Position numbers and translations under genes: made by a program. Positions 1 to 9,527 of a stretch of 64,000 nt of DNA are shown in pieces. Within the stretch, counting starts at the first letter, position 1. Each line of letters opens with the position of its first letter. The DNA comes from Bacteroidales bacterium (GTDB lineage Bacteria; Bacteroidota; Bacteroidia; Bacteroidales; F082). The notes under the pieces were generated by a model. It searched no databases. It saw only the letters and a list, made by a program, of their open reading frames with translations, and had not been told where the DNA came from. The DNA is taken from assembly GCA_028704385.1 (NCBI GenBank), contig JAQVLA010000020.1, forward strand, positions 1 through 64,000, given 5' to 3'.

Positions 1-1036
1 ATAAATTACACTGCATATGATAAAAAGTAGATATTTTTTCATAACCTTGGTTTTTAGCTATTTGTCAGTTGTTTTTGGTTTCCTGATTGATATTTAAAGC
101 CGCTATTGTTATCATTGAACCAAAAAATGGGTTGAAATTCACCGGCGAAAAGGTTTGTGATGATTGCATGGCATTTGAAGCAGCTAATAGTATATACTTC
201 AGCAGAAACAGCTGGCAGAAATTGCACAGGCAAAACTCCCTGTAATTTTATCGAAAACGTATGTGATATTTGGAAGTACTTGTTGTGTTTTACCTTAAAA
301 GGAATAAGTGTCTTCATATTTCAAGGCTTTTGGTTCAGGAGATTTGTTTGTTTTTCGTTTAAAAATGAAAAGGAATAGCTTTCATTCGTAAAATCCATAA
401 GGTCAGAAAATATTGGTTTACAGTTCAGAGAGGTCGTCAAGAGCGGCTTCTGGCGGTATGAATTTGAAATTGCAAAATATTCCATTTGTCTGATCTTTTC
501 ATTTTTGAGTTATTTATACGTTACATTTATTGATTGGTTTCATAAAAACGACATTGTAAATTTAGAATTTTTAACATTTCTTCAATGTTATTTTCAGCTT
601 AAATTGTCGAAGGCCTTAATTTATAATCATTCTTAATCAATGAAATGGCTGCCTATTACCGGGTATTTGGGCACCACATGGTTCCTTACAGCAATAATGG
701 ATCAGGCAGAAATAATTGCTGGCCCCGAATTGACATACATTTGGAATGGCCTTAATTTTATTAATTGCCGGGCAGCTTTATTTGAAAAGAGGCATTGAGA
801 AATTCATTTCTAAGGCTTATTAAAGAATACAATACATTGATAATTCTAGTAACAAATCAGTGAAATTTTTCATTGCCATAGCAAAACATCTTCAGATATC
901 TCTTGAATAGAGATGATGGGTAAGTTGATCATTAACGAAATTCCTGATTCTTAAAAAGTGATTAGCAACTTATGCCACATTCAAAAGTATCTTTTCGAAG
1001 GATCAATAAAATTGTGAGATAATGCAGAAGCCCCGA
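1..1036. other. Intergenic stretch without a convincing gene
   Basis: About 1 kb with no long open frame that looks coding on either strand. The open frames at 54-317 (minus) and 157-378 (plus) overlap each other, have no recognisable domain and look like chance. The one piece that looks protein-like is a short plus-strand frame at 640-798, listed separately. The stretch ends near the stop of the minus-strand DUF985 gene at 1037. Confidence 0.5.
640..798 (+). CDS. Possible 52-aa membrane peptide, perhaps frameshifted
   Basis: ATG at 640 opens a 52-codon frame starting MKWLPITGYLGTTWF. It contains hydrophobic and tryptophan-rich stretches and stops at 796-798. In the next frame the sequence runs on as a second hydrophobic segment plus a basic tail (ILLIAGQLYLKRGIEKF) and stops at 821-823. 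Joining the two frames near 750 would give a roughly 60-aa protein with two membrane segments. This may be a broken small membrane gene or a chance frame. I do not recognise a family. Confidence 0.25.
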   Translation: MKWLPITGYLGTTWFLTAIMDQAEIIAGPELTYIWNGLNFINCRAALFEKRH

Positions 1037-1537
1037 TTACACCCGCGTAAACTTTTTTATCCAATTTTTATGTTGCGGAAACAGTGTCACAAGCTGCTTG
1101 AAGTCACCCATCTCAAAATCTGTAAAATCAAAGCCGGGAGCAACCGTACAACCACAAAGGGTATAATCACCCGTGCTTCGGGCTGCAAACCAGTCGCCGG
1201 CTCTGACTGTAAACATGGGTAATGCTTCAGGCTGTTCAAGTCCGATGGTCTGTTTCAAGAGAGTACCTGTTGCCGAAATGCTGATTAATTCCAATGGATC
1301 TCCGTCATAAAAATGCCAGGTTTCATCGGCAAGAATACGATGAAAGGCTGAAAAATCATCATTTTCGAGCAAATAATAAATGGCTGTGCTAAAATTACGG
1401 TTGCCTTTGAATCGGGTTGGCAATGCAAAAGCCGGAATCTCTTCGGCAGCACGATAAACTTCCTTAAAATATCCACCCTCTGGATGAGCCATCAAATTAA
1501 GCCTGTTTATCCAGTAGTTTGCAGTAAATTTTTTCAT
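1037..1537 (-). CDS. Cupin family protein (DUF985)
   Basis: 166 aa, the usual length of the DUF985/Cupin_5 family. The N-terminus has the family signature HPEGGYFKEVYR, followed by STAIYYLL and FHRILADETWHFYDGDPLEL, where the histidines and acidic residues of the cupin barrel sit. Later come the strand around GDWFAARS and the C-terminal APGFDF motif. The biochemical role of the family is not established; some members resemble sugar-epimerase-like cupins. The start codon overlaps the stop of the upstream barrel gene as ATGA (1534-1537), so the two are probably translationally coupled and transcribed from the Tex side. Soluble and cytoplasmic, with no signal peptide. Confidence 0.9.
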   Translation of the reverse strand: MKKFTANYWINRLNLMAHPEGGYFKEVYRAAEEIPAFALPTRFKGNRNFSTAIYYLLENDDFSAFHRILADETWHFYDGDPLELISISATGTLLKQTIGLEQPEALPMFTVRAGDWFAARSTGDYTLCGCTVAPGFDFTDFEMGDFKQLVTLFPQHKNWIKKFTRV

Positions 1538-2220
1538 GGTAACTGACGCAGGTTTTGATCGCTTTTGGTTTCATTGATCATATATACAAGCCTGAATGTA
1601 AGTGTATTATTATATTGTTTACGCGTCCATGTACTTCCGGAACCTGTATTATTGCTGTATTCCCTTGTTCGGATTTTTGCCATAGAATACGCATATCGAA
1701 AATTAAATTTTAATTGTTTATACAATCGCAGCCTCAAATCAATCAACACATTGAAATCATTTGGTTTATAAATGCCATTTTGTGCATTAGTATTGGTTTG
1801 CCGGTCGTGTTCGTATTCCCGGGCCGAAATCAGTCGTCCCCACGAAAATCCTGTTCCTACAGTGATCAGGTCTTTATCGGTAAAATGCACTAATACAGGA
1901 ACTTCCAAATAGTTGAGGTAAAGGTTGTAAGCACCATTGGTCGAATCTGCAAGCATAGGGTATTGGGCTTTTTGTTTAGCTCCCTTCTCGTTGTAAATCG
2001 TCTCTATCGACAGGTCCCATTTATCACCGAAAGGGATCATAGCCCCCAGCCCCAGTTGCAAGCCCGGCTTTTTGTAGCCATACACCTCATCTCCGTCAAC
2101 CTGTGTCATGTTAAGGCCTGCAATCAACTGTCCTTTAATGATCTGGCTGTGGCCTTTCAGGTTAATGAAAAACAGGATAATCAAAACTAAGATATTCCAC
2201 CGAAATAATTTCTTAAGCAT
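1534..2220 (-). CDS. Outer-membrane beta-barrel protein (PorT-like)
   Basis: 228 aa with an N-terminal signal peptide (hydrophobic LVLIILFFINLKG, then HSQI). The rest consists of alternating amphipathic strands typical of the small outer-membrane beta-barrel/PorT-like family of Bacteroidota, for example GLQLGLGAMIPFGDKWDLSIE, LNYLEVPVLVHF and FRYAYSMAKI. The motif YLEVPVL is characteristic of this family. Many such proteins have no assigned function, so a specific role in type IX secretion cannot be claimed. It lies 34 bp after the Tex gene and overlaps the DUF985 gene by 4 bp, suggesting one transcript. Confidence 0.8.
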   Translation of the reverse strand: MLKKLFRWNILVLIILFFINLKGHSQIIKGQLIAGLNMTQVDGDEVYGYKKPGLQLGLGAMIPFGDKWDLSIETIYNEKGAKQKAQYPMLADSTNGAYNLYLNYLEVPVLVHFTDKDLITVGTGFSWGRLISAREYEHDRQTNTNAQNGIYKPNDFNVLIDLRLRLYKQLKFNFRYAYSMAKIRTREYSNNTGSGSTWTRKQYNNTLTFRLVYMINETKSDQNLRQLP

Positions 2221-2254
2221 ATTTTTGTAACGTTTTAATCCTCATTTAAGTATG

Positions 2255-4396
2255 TTATAATACAGCTTTCATGCTGAGGTTAATTCTTTTTCGCAATACA
2301 TCCACAGCTAAAATACGCACTTTCACTTTCTGATTGAGATGAACCACCTCAGCTGGGTCTTTGATGTAGCGATTGGCCAGCTCACTGATATGAACCAGGC
2401 CATCCTGATGTACCCCGATATCCACAAAAGCTCCGAATGCTGTGATATTGGTCACTATGCCTTGAAGCTCCATTCCTTCGCGAAGGTCATTTATTGTTCT
2501 GATCTTTTTATCGAAGGTCATCGTTTCGAAGCTGTCTCTTGGATCACGTCCTGGCTTCTCAAGTTCCGAAAAGATGTCCTGAAGGGTTTCCAGTCCGGCA
2601 TGTTGATTTGTAAATGCTTTGATGTCTAATTGTTCCAAAGCCTTTCGGTTGCCCATCAATTCCTGTATCGGTAAATTGGCTTTGCGTGCAATTGCTTCGG
2701 CGATGGTATAACTTTCGGGGTGTACCGCACTGGCATCGAGTGGGTTTTCTGCATTTCTTATCCTTAAAAAACCAGCACATTGTTCAAAGGCTTTCTGACC
2801 CAGGCGTGGCACTTTTTTGAGTTCTTCACGGCTTTTGAAAGCTCCGTTTTTATGACGATACTCAATAATAGCTTTTGCAAGCTGTGGACCAAGCCCGCTC
2901 ACATATGTCAGCAATTGTTCGCTGGCCGTATTCAGCTCAACGCCAACAGCATTCACACAGGATTCCACTGTTTGATTGAGGCTTTGTTGCAAAGCTTTTT
3001 GATCTACATCGTGTTGATATTGTCCCACGCCAATGGATTTTGGATCAATTTTAACCAACTCTGCCAGCGGATCCATCAGTCGCCGGCCAATGCTTACGGC
3101 ACCTCTTACGGTGATATCATAGTCAGGAAATTCTTCCCTTGCCACTGCTGAGGCCGAATATACCGAAGCTCCGCTTTCATTTACCATCACCACTGTCATA
3201 TCCCTGTCGAAACGAATATTTCTTATGAGGTCTTCTGTTTCGCGACCGGCTGTGCCATTTCCAATGGCAATCACTTCTGTTTTATATGCATTTGTCAGAT
3301 TTTTAATTTTTTGTATGGCTTGTTTGGTCTCAGATTGAGGTGCGTGAGGGTAGATGGTATCGTTGTGTTCCAGTTTTCCCTGGGCATCTAAAACTACTAG
3401 TTTACAGCCTGTTCGGAAGCCCGGATCGATTGCCAGTACTCTTTTTGAACCCAGCGGAGGGGCTAAAAGCAGTTGTTTGAGGTTTTCGGCAAATACAGCA
3501 ATTGCTTTGGTGTCGGCTTTGGCTTTGTAGTAGTTTCTTACTTCGGTTTCGATGGAAGGGATGATCAAACGTCTGAAGCTGTCTTTTACCGCTGATTGAA
3601 CATAAGCCTGGGTTGTAGAGGAAGGTCTGACGAATATATGCTCCAGTTTTGAAAGGCAATACTCCTGATCGATGTCGAGTTTCAGTTTTAGGACTCCCTG
3701 TTGTTCTCCCCTGAAAATGGCCAGCAAGCGATGTGAAGGAGCTTTATCAAGTGGTTCTGACCAATCGAAATAATGCTGAAAAACGGCGGCTTGCTGATGT
3801 GATTCGTCAGACACTGTCGATTTGATCAGGGCCGAATGTTGAAAGATTTCGCGAACAGTCTTTCTTGCTTTGCTGTTCTCAGCAATCCATTCAGCCATAA
3901 TGTCCATTGCGCCTGCCAAAGCCTCATCTGTGCTGTTAAGCTCTTTTGCTTTGTTCAAAAATCTTTCGGCCACGCTTTCAGGATTATTTATCTCCTGTTT
4001 CATCAGGATGGCAGCAAGTGGTTCGAGGCCTTTTTCGCGTGCAATCGTAGCCCTGGTGCGTCTTTTGGGCTTGTATGGCAGATAGAGGTCTTCGAGGCTT
4101 TGCATATCACTGACTGCGGCAATACGTTGAGCCAGTTCATCGGTAAGCTTATCCTGGGATGCAATGGATTCGAGTATGCTTTTGCGGCGCTTTTCGAGTG
4201 CCTCTGATTTTTCGAGTTGCTGTTGGATGGCCAGGATTTTGGTTTCGTCGAGTGAGCCGGTCATCTCCTTTCGGTATCTGGCAATGAATGGAATGGTAGC
4301 ACCTTCGACTAAAAGCTGAACCACATTGCGCACTGCATGATGTTCAAGATTCAGCTTGTGTGCAATCAAAGGAGTGAATTGTGCAACTTCGGCCAT
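2255..4396 (-). CDS. tex: Tex-family RNA-binding transcription accessory protein
   Basis: 713 aa, slightly shorter than the Tex of Escherichia coli. In order: N-terminal helical Tex region with IPFIARYRKEMTGSLDE; YqgF/RNase H-like domain (RVLAIDPGFRTGCKLVVLD, about residues 320-450) with VIAIGNGTAGRETE; helix-hairpin-helix repeats (LLTYVSGLGPQLAKAIIEYR and SREELKKVPRLGQKAFEQCAGFLRI); and a C-terminal S1 RNA-binding domain (LQGIVTNITAFGAFVDIGVHQDGLVHISE). The family binds nucleic acid and affects transcription and RNA metabolism. Cytoplasmic. First gene of a likely Tex-barrel-cupin run. Confidence 0.97.
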   Translation of the reverse strand: MAEVAQFTPLIAHKLNLEHHAVRNVVQLLVEGATIPFIARYRKEMTGSLDETKILAIQQQLEKSEALEKRRKSILESIASQDKLTDELAQRIAAVSDMQSLEDLYLPYKPKRRTRATIAREKGLEPLAAILMKQEINNPESVAERFLNKAKELNSTDEALAGAMDIMAEWIAENSKARKTVREIFQHSALIKSTVSDESHQQAAVFQHYFDWSEPLDKAPSHRLLAIFRGEQQGVLKLKLDIDQEYCLSKLEHIFVRPSSTTQAYVQSAVKDSFRRLIIPSIETEVRNYYKAKADTKAIAVFAENLKQLLLAPPLGSKRVLAIDPGFRTGCKLVVLDAQGKLEHNDTIYPHAPQSETKQAIQKIKNLTNAYKTEVIAIGNGTAGRETEDLIRNIRFDRDMTVVMVNESGASVYSASAVAREEFPDYDITVRGAVSIGRRLMDPLAELVKIDPKSIGVGQYQHDVDQKALQQSLNQTVESCVNAVGVELNTASEQLLTYVSGLGPQLAKAIIEYRHKNGAFKSREELKKVPRLGQKAFEQCAGFLRIRNAENPLDASAVHPESYTIAEAIARKANLPIQELMGNRKALEQLDIKAFTNQHAGLETLQDIFSELEKPGRDPRDSFETMTFDKKIRTINDLREGMELQGIVTNITAFGAFVDIGVHQDGLVHISELANRYIKDPAEVVHLNQKVKVRILAVDVLRKRINLSMKAVL

Positions 4397-4451
4397 AGGA
4401 ATGAATTTATGGCGAAATTACTAAAATGCTGCTTAATTATGGAATCCGGCT

Positions 4452-6422
4452 TTAGCGAATTAAGTTGACAATCCCCCGTTCAACAATTTTTTGGGCTGCC
4501 TGATACTGGCTTTCAAAACTTTCGTACGTCAATTGCCAGATATAAGAGGCCTGTGGAGCATCTTCGCCTTTTACTTTACCATCCCAACCCTGATAAGGAT
4601 CGTTACTTTCATATACGAGCTGACCCCAACGATTGTATATCAATAACTGAAATTTATTCAAGGCGGTTACAGGTCCTAATGCTTTAAAAGTCGTATTTTC
4701 AACGATAGCACTTCCCGGCCTGAAGGCATTTGGCATGTATATGTTGGCAAATTTTATTTCAACCTCATCGCGGTTTTCGCAACAATTGGTATCTGTTACT
4801 GTAACAGAATAAATGCCTTCCTGATCCACATTCAGATATTGACCCTCGCCTAAGAGATTTCCATCTTCATCTTGCCAGTGATACTGATCAAATGTCCCGG
4901 CATCCAGTGTTATGGAAGAATTTGGAAGGATATAAATAACGTCCTGACCAGCTCCAATATCAATACTGGGCAAAGGAAAAATTTTGATGTCGCGGGTTTG
5001 GGTGTAAGTTTGGCCTTCAAAATCTTCTGTTACTGTAACAATATAAGTGCCGGCTTCCTCATAAGTATATTCCCCTCTGAGTTGGTTATTCGTTTCATTA
5101 TTATAGCCAAAATCCCAGGTTACAGTTCCGTTGTTCGCTTCATTTTGAAGCCTGAAAGTGGTGATATGTGTGGCGCAATGATTTTGCCACCAAAAGGAAG
5201 GGATATCAAAATTGCTGCTTACGAAATTGGGGAGGCCTTCTTTGCTTCCGGATCCATTTAATGTTAATCCTTCTGTTTGATTTCCTTCGAGATAATTGAA
5301 ATTGCACGCGTTGCCAGCTCGATTTGGATTGTAGATTACACCTAAATAATCATAAGGAGCGAGTGCCTGACCAAAGCTGCCAACATAAATTCTGCCATCA
5401 ACAGCAAGTTGCAAGGCACCTAATTGTCGGTTGTCACTTTGAGCAAATGATGCAATTTGGGTTGGATTATTCAAATCGCTTTGCCTCAAATCAAACTGAT
5501 ACAAGATATTTGGGCTACCATCCAAAGGATTAGTTGTAGCATAAAGCATATTATTATCAGGCGAAAATTCAATTCCAATTGGATAATTAAAGCGCCCGGC
5601 CGAACTGCTCAGTGTGTTGCTTATTGTACCATTTGTACTATTAAAATCAGCAATTTCTATAACACCTGCATCCGGAACAGCCAAAGCGATCTTTTGCCCG
5701 TTATTGCTGATACGCATATAACCTCCATTGTTGTTGTAATCACCGCTGTGAACAAATCCTGTCTGGCTTATTACAGCCTCTGTTGAAATGGAATCCTTCA
5801 TCACTCTATAAGCAAAATAGCGTCCACCATTATTTTCACCAAAACCATGACCAACCAGCCAATAATCTTCATCATTTGCATGTTTTACTGCTGCTAACTT
5901 CTGGGCGTTTTGATTTAATAAAGGGATATTTTTCTCAGTTACTGTCCAACTGTAGTTAACTTTTTCTATCACATGATACCTGATCCCATTGGTGTAAACA
6001 GGAGGAATATACATATCGGCAGTAAAAAGAAAATACTTGTCCGGGTTACCGGGTGAGGGAATAAAAATAGCAGATTGATTAGCCAACAAGTTACCCTGAA
6101 GTCCACTACCATTGGCAATCTCATAATAACCACTTCCCCAGATACGCATGCCATCTGAAAAAAATAAGAGATTACCTTCTGCATCAGAAATCGAACTCAC
6201 TCCTTTGGGAATATCAATTCCTCCCGGCATTGCAAAAGAGAGAGGAGTATTAGTTTCTTCAGAAAAAGTGAGTTGTGCCTTATCTCCAAAATTCCAGTTG
6301 AGCACTTCGCCCGGAATACTGTAGTCGCAGGATGTTTTATCCTGAGCAGGAAGGTTTGTGGAAAAAAACAATAATAATCCTGCAAAAACTACTGTAAAAG
6401 CGTTTAGATAATGTTTAAACAT
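4452..6422 (-). CDS. Secreted protein with PKD domain and T9SS type B (CHU_C-like) C-terminus
   Basis: 656 aa with a signal peptide (VVFAGLLLFFSTNLPAQ). Residues about 40-400 look like a beta-propeller: repeated strands such as GVSSISDAEGNLLFFSDGMRIW, PIGIEFSPDNNMLYATTN and LQLAVDGRIYVGSFG. A PKD domain follows (VTWDFGYNNETNNQLRGEYTYEEAGTYIVTVTE, about 430-485), then an Ig-like segment. The last 85 residues (NAFRPGSA, KFQLLIYNRWGQLVYES, YQGWDGKVKGEDAP) form the gliding-motility-associated C-terminal domain, a T9SS type B sorting signal. Predicted to be exported and surface-attached or released; substrate unknown. It lies 20 bp downstream of the next T9SS gene and is probably co-transcribed with it. 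Confidence 0.92.
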   Translation of the reverse strand: MFKHYLNAFTVVFAGLLLFFSTNLPAQDKTSCDYSIPGEVLNWNFGDKAQLTFSEETNTPLSFAMPGGIDIPKGVSSISDAEGNLLFFSDGMRIWGSGYYEIANGSGLQGNLLANQSAIFIPSPGNPDKYFLFTADMYIPPVYTNGIRYHVIEKVNYSWTVTEKNIPLLNQNAQKLAAVKHANDEDYWLVGHGFGENNGGRYFAYRVMKDSISTEAVISQTGFVHSGDYNNNGGYMRISNNGQKIALAVPDAGVIEIADFNSTNGTISNTLSSSAGRFNYPIGIEFSPDNNMLYATTNPLDGSPNILYQFDLRQSDLNNPTQIASFAQSDNRQLGALQLAVDGRIYVGSFGQALAPYDYLGVIYNPNRAGNACNFNYLEGNQTEGLTLNGSGSKEGLPNFVSSNFDIPSFWWQNHCATHITTFRLQNEANNGTVTWDFGYNNETNNQLRGEYTYEEAGTYIVTVTEDFEGQTYTQTRDIKIFPLPSIDIGAGQDVIYILPNSSITLDAGTFDQYHWQDEDGNLLGEGQYLNVDQEGIYSVTVTDTNCCENRDEVEIKFANIYMPNAFRPGSAIVENTTFKALGPVTALNKFQLLIYNRWGQLVYESNDPYQGWDGKVKGEDAPQASYIWQLTYESFESQYQAAQKIVERGIVNLIR

Positions 6423-6442
6423 GAAATAAATCCCGTTTTATT

Positions 6443-9331
6443 TTAATAGATAATCAATGATTTAGCTGCATAGGCTTCATCGGTAATAATAAGAACCTGA
6501 TAACTTCCGGCCTTGAAATTGTTAAGTTTGATTGTTTCCGAAATACCGTTGATATGATCAGCAGGTAATGCTTTTTCAAAAAGTAATTTACCATTGTCAG
6601 CAAAAATAAAAAGTTGCGCATCGGTCGTGATTTCAGGTGCCATCAGGCGAACAAACTCACCTGCAGGATTAGGGCTGATATTGAGTGCTGTGGAGCGGTT
6701 GTTGCGTTCGTCTAGACCAATGTTACAAGTATTAAAGTCGAAAAATATAGTGAGTGTGTCATCGCTCTTACATCCAGTTACGGGATTGGTAACCTCCACC
6801 CACCAGGTTTGAATATCAATCCAGTTGCCGTTGGTGGTTACCTTTACCTTGCGGGCATTGCTTCCGTTCGACCAAATGTAATTGAGGTTTGGTCCGGCAT
6901 CAAGCCATACAGAATCTCTTACGCAAACATTAATTGTGTCAGGACTATAAAGTGGTATATCGGCAGGCCTGATATCAAGTTGAGGAAGGCTGTTCACATT
7001 GACCATTGTGGAAGAACTGACAATTTTAAAGCCATCATTGGCTTCAACAGTGTATATCGTAGAAGATTCGGGACTTACAATTGGGTTTTGTTCATTGGAT
7101 GTCCAGCTGCTGTTGTTTGCGGTCCAGGAATATGTGTAGGCTCCACTTCCGCCAAGCGCGGTGGCACTTAATTGTGTTTCTTCGAGCAGGCAAATCACTT
7201 CATGTTCTGTTTGTGCAAAAACTGCCAGATAATCGCCTCCTGTAAAGACAGTTACTGCGTCAGAAGGACTCACACAGCCATTGTTGTCATTGATAATCAA
7301 CTGATAAGTTGTGGGGACATTTAAAAGTTTTGTGGTTGGAGATGCTAAAAAGGGATCTGTAGCCGGATTGGCAAGCGAATCAGCAGGAGACCACAAATAA
7401 TTGTATGTTCCGGAACCTCCACTGGCAGAGCCGTTTAGTATTACTGATGTTCCAACGTTGGCAGTTAAATCTTGTCCGGCATTAGCCACAGGAACAGGCT
7501 TTACGGTTACTTCAACAGTACTAGTAACGGTAAGCTGTCCATCGAAAACAGAAACTGTATAAGATGTTGATGCAATAGGACTTATAACCGGATTTCGGAT
7601 ATTTGATGTGAAACCTGCAGGATTGGAGATCCAACTAAAGGTGTAATCACCAGCGCCTCCGCTGGGCATGGCATCCAGTTGAGTAGATTCACCAACACAA
7701 ATTACATCCGGATCGGCCATGGCCTGCACAAACAAAGCTCCACCAGTTACACTTACAATTACATCATCTGATGAAACACATCCGGAGATGTTATCTGTAA
7801 TTGTTAAAGTGAAAACACTTGTCTGACCTAAATTTACAGTACTTGTGGAAAGTGAAGTAGGGTCATTTACCAGGTTTTGTGGTTCCCACAAATAGCTGAG
7901 GTCACCTGTTCCGCCACTGGCTTCTCCTGTAAGATTGGCCGACCAGCCATTTGGAATTTCCTGGTCTTCACCAGCATCTACATACGGATATTCAGGGATT
8001 TCAATACTTTGAGTGATTGATCGCGAACAATATTCTTCTCCGGTATAAGTTGTGAGCGTAACATCATAAGTGCCGGGATTGGCAAAGCTGTGTTGTGGAT
8101 TTTGTTGCGTGGATGTATTGCCATCATCAAAGTTCCATTGCCATGAAGTGATAGGGTAGTCAGGAGGGTTTACGGTACTTTGATCGGTAAAAATGCTTGG
8201 ATTACCATAGCACACCTCTGTGAAATCGAAAGCAGGATCAGAAAGGGCTGCAATTTCAACATCCAGACTGATGGGCTCGCTGGTGATGCCATCAACAGTA
8301 ATTTCGAGAGTATAAGTGCCGGCATATTCAAAACCGGGATTGTTGATTACCGGATTTTGTTGGTTTGAAGTGAAACCATTTGGTCCTGTCCAACTGTAAA
8401 TAGCGTCAGGATAGGATTCAGCTGTGAGGAAAAGATCGTCGCCGTAGCAAACCGGACTATTACTTCCGATAGGAGGAGGCAGGATGGTACAGTCGGTTTC
8501 GCCACTGCCGCCGGTTTTGGAGAAAGTTATTTCACAGGGGTTATTTGAGTAGTTGGTTATCAGCAAAATATAGTATTCTCCGGTTTGTCCGTTTGGGATA
8601 TTGGCGGTTTCAGTAGGATTGGCCGAGTAGCTGCACGAAACAATTTTGTTTCCAGTCAAAGCACCCTGACAAGGCATCACGGGATCAGTGAATGGCCCCC
8701 AAACAATAAAATCAATATCTCTTAATGGGGAACTTTGCATAAAGATATTGATGTTTCCCGGAGTAAGTATCTTCATGTGATACCAGGCAGGATTTGGGGT
8801 TGAACCCAAGCATCCATAATTTGGTCCGGCTTGTCCAGTGCCTGAATTAACACCAGCCGGAAAGGTGTAAATATTGGTAGTACAAAACGGAAAAGATTTA
8901 TGACAGGAGTCGTTCACAGCATCACGTCCCATTACGCGATCCAACAGATCGGTTCCATGTTTTTCCTGCAGGTTGAGCATGATTTCGGTGGCTTCCGTTT
9001 TGTCTCTGTGTTCGTTGTTTTGAATAATTAAATCAAAGGCTTCTTTTAATTCAGCTTCCAACTTTCGCAGCTCATCTGCATTGGCCTTCAGCTGTATTTT
9101 TCCGGTTTCTAGAGGAACATTTGTAAACTGGGGTTGTGTGCGTACAAAATCATAAAACTCCATTCTGGCAGCCAGGCCATCAATTTCGATGAAATCAATT
9201 GTAAGCGACTCAGCTTTAATAGTGATAACTTCCTGGGCTTTAATAATATTTACAAATGATCCTATAATTAAAAGGGCTGTGACGAAGCTTATTTTAACCT
9301 GTTTTTTTGTTATGAAGGATAAAAGATTCAT
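6443..9331 (-). CDS. Secreted PKD/Ig-repeat protein with T9SS type A sorting domain
   Basis: 962 aa. Signal peptide up to IIKAQ; a helical charged segment (about 50-125); a Cys-containing beta domain (SFPFCTTNIYTFPAGVN ... DIDFIVWGPFTDPV ... GEYYILLITNYSNNPCEITF, about 145-275); an Ig-like domain (SYSWTGPNGFTSNQQNPVINN-type); and a PKD domain (SWQWNFDDGNTSTQQNPQHSF). Then come two alternating pairs of repeats, one starting with an AGxD motif and one with a VICVGESTQL-type motif. The end (LNISPNPAGEFVRL ... FKAGSYQVLIITDE) is a T9SS type A sorting domain. It is a paralogue of the 9528-13940 gene with fewer repeats. Likely an adhesin-like surface protein; no catalytic domain seen. Confidence 0.92.
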   Translation of the reverse strand: MNLLSFITKKQVKISFVTALLIIGSFVNIIKAQEVITIKAESLTIDFIEIDGLAARMEFYDFVRTQPQFTNVPLETGKIQLKANADELRKLEAELKEAFDLIIQNNEHRDKTEATEIMLNLQEKHGTDLLDRVMGRDAVNDSCHKSFPFCTTNIYTFPAGVNSGTGQAGPNYGCLGSTPNPAWYHMKILTPGNINIFMQSSPLRDIDFIVWGPFTDPVMPCQGALTGNKIVSCSYSANPTETANIPNGQTGEYYILLITNYSNNPCEITFSKTGGSGETDCTILPPPIGSNSPVCYGDDLFLTAESYPDAIYSWTGPNGFTSNQQNPVINNPGFEYAGTYTLEITVDGITSEPISLDVEIAALSDPAFDFTEVCYGNPSIFTDQSTVNPPDYPITSWQWNFDDGNTSTQQNPQHSFANPGTYDVTLTTYTGEEYCSRSITQSIEIPEYPYVDAGEDQEIPNGWSANLTGEASGGTGDLSYLWEPQNLVNDPTSLSTSTVNLGQTSVFTLTITDNISGCVSSDDVIVSVTGGALFVQAMADPDVICVGESTQLDAMPSGGAGDYTFSWISNPAGFTSNIRNPVISPIASTSYTVSVFDGQLTVTSTVEVTVKPVPVANAGQDLTANVGTSVILNGSASGGSGTYNYLWSPADSLANPATDPFLASPTTKLLNVPTTYQLIINDNNGCVSPSDAVTVFTGGDYLAVFAQTEHEVICLLEETQLSATALGGSGAYTYSWTANNSSWTSNEQNPIVSPESSTIYTVEANDGFKIVSSSTMVNVNSLPQLDIRPADIPLYSPDTINVCVRDSVWLDAGPNLNYIWSNGSNARKVKVTTNGNWIDIQTWWVEVTNPVTGCKSDDTLTIFFDFNTCNIGLDERNNRSTALNISPNPAGEFVRLMAPEITTDAQLFIFADNGKLLFEKALPADHINGISETIKLNNFKAGSYQVLIITDEAYAAKSLIIY

Positions 9332-9527
9332 AGATGCAAAATTTTTGAATTAATCTCATTAACAATCCAAGAAATACCAACCGATTCGGTATGTTAATAG
9401 AAAGTGCCTGAAAAGTAAGCGATTCCTTTTTCGGGGCGAAAATTACTAATAATGTCTGAAACTGCTTAACAATTTTTTAAAATGAAGTGAAAATCTATGT
9501 TAAACAGCAATTATCTTCAGCAATTAT

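Noticed and set aside
54-317. Minus-strand 87-codon frame containing CFKCH, like a haem-binding CxxCH
   Set aside because: No signal peptide, no other cytochrome features, overlapped by an antisense frame of similar length.
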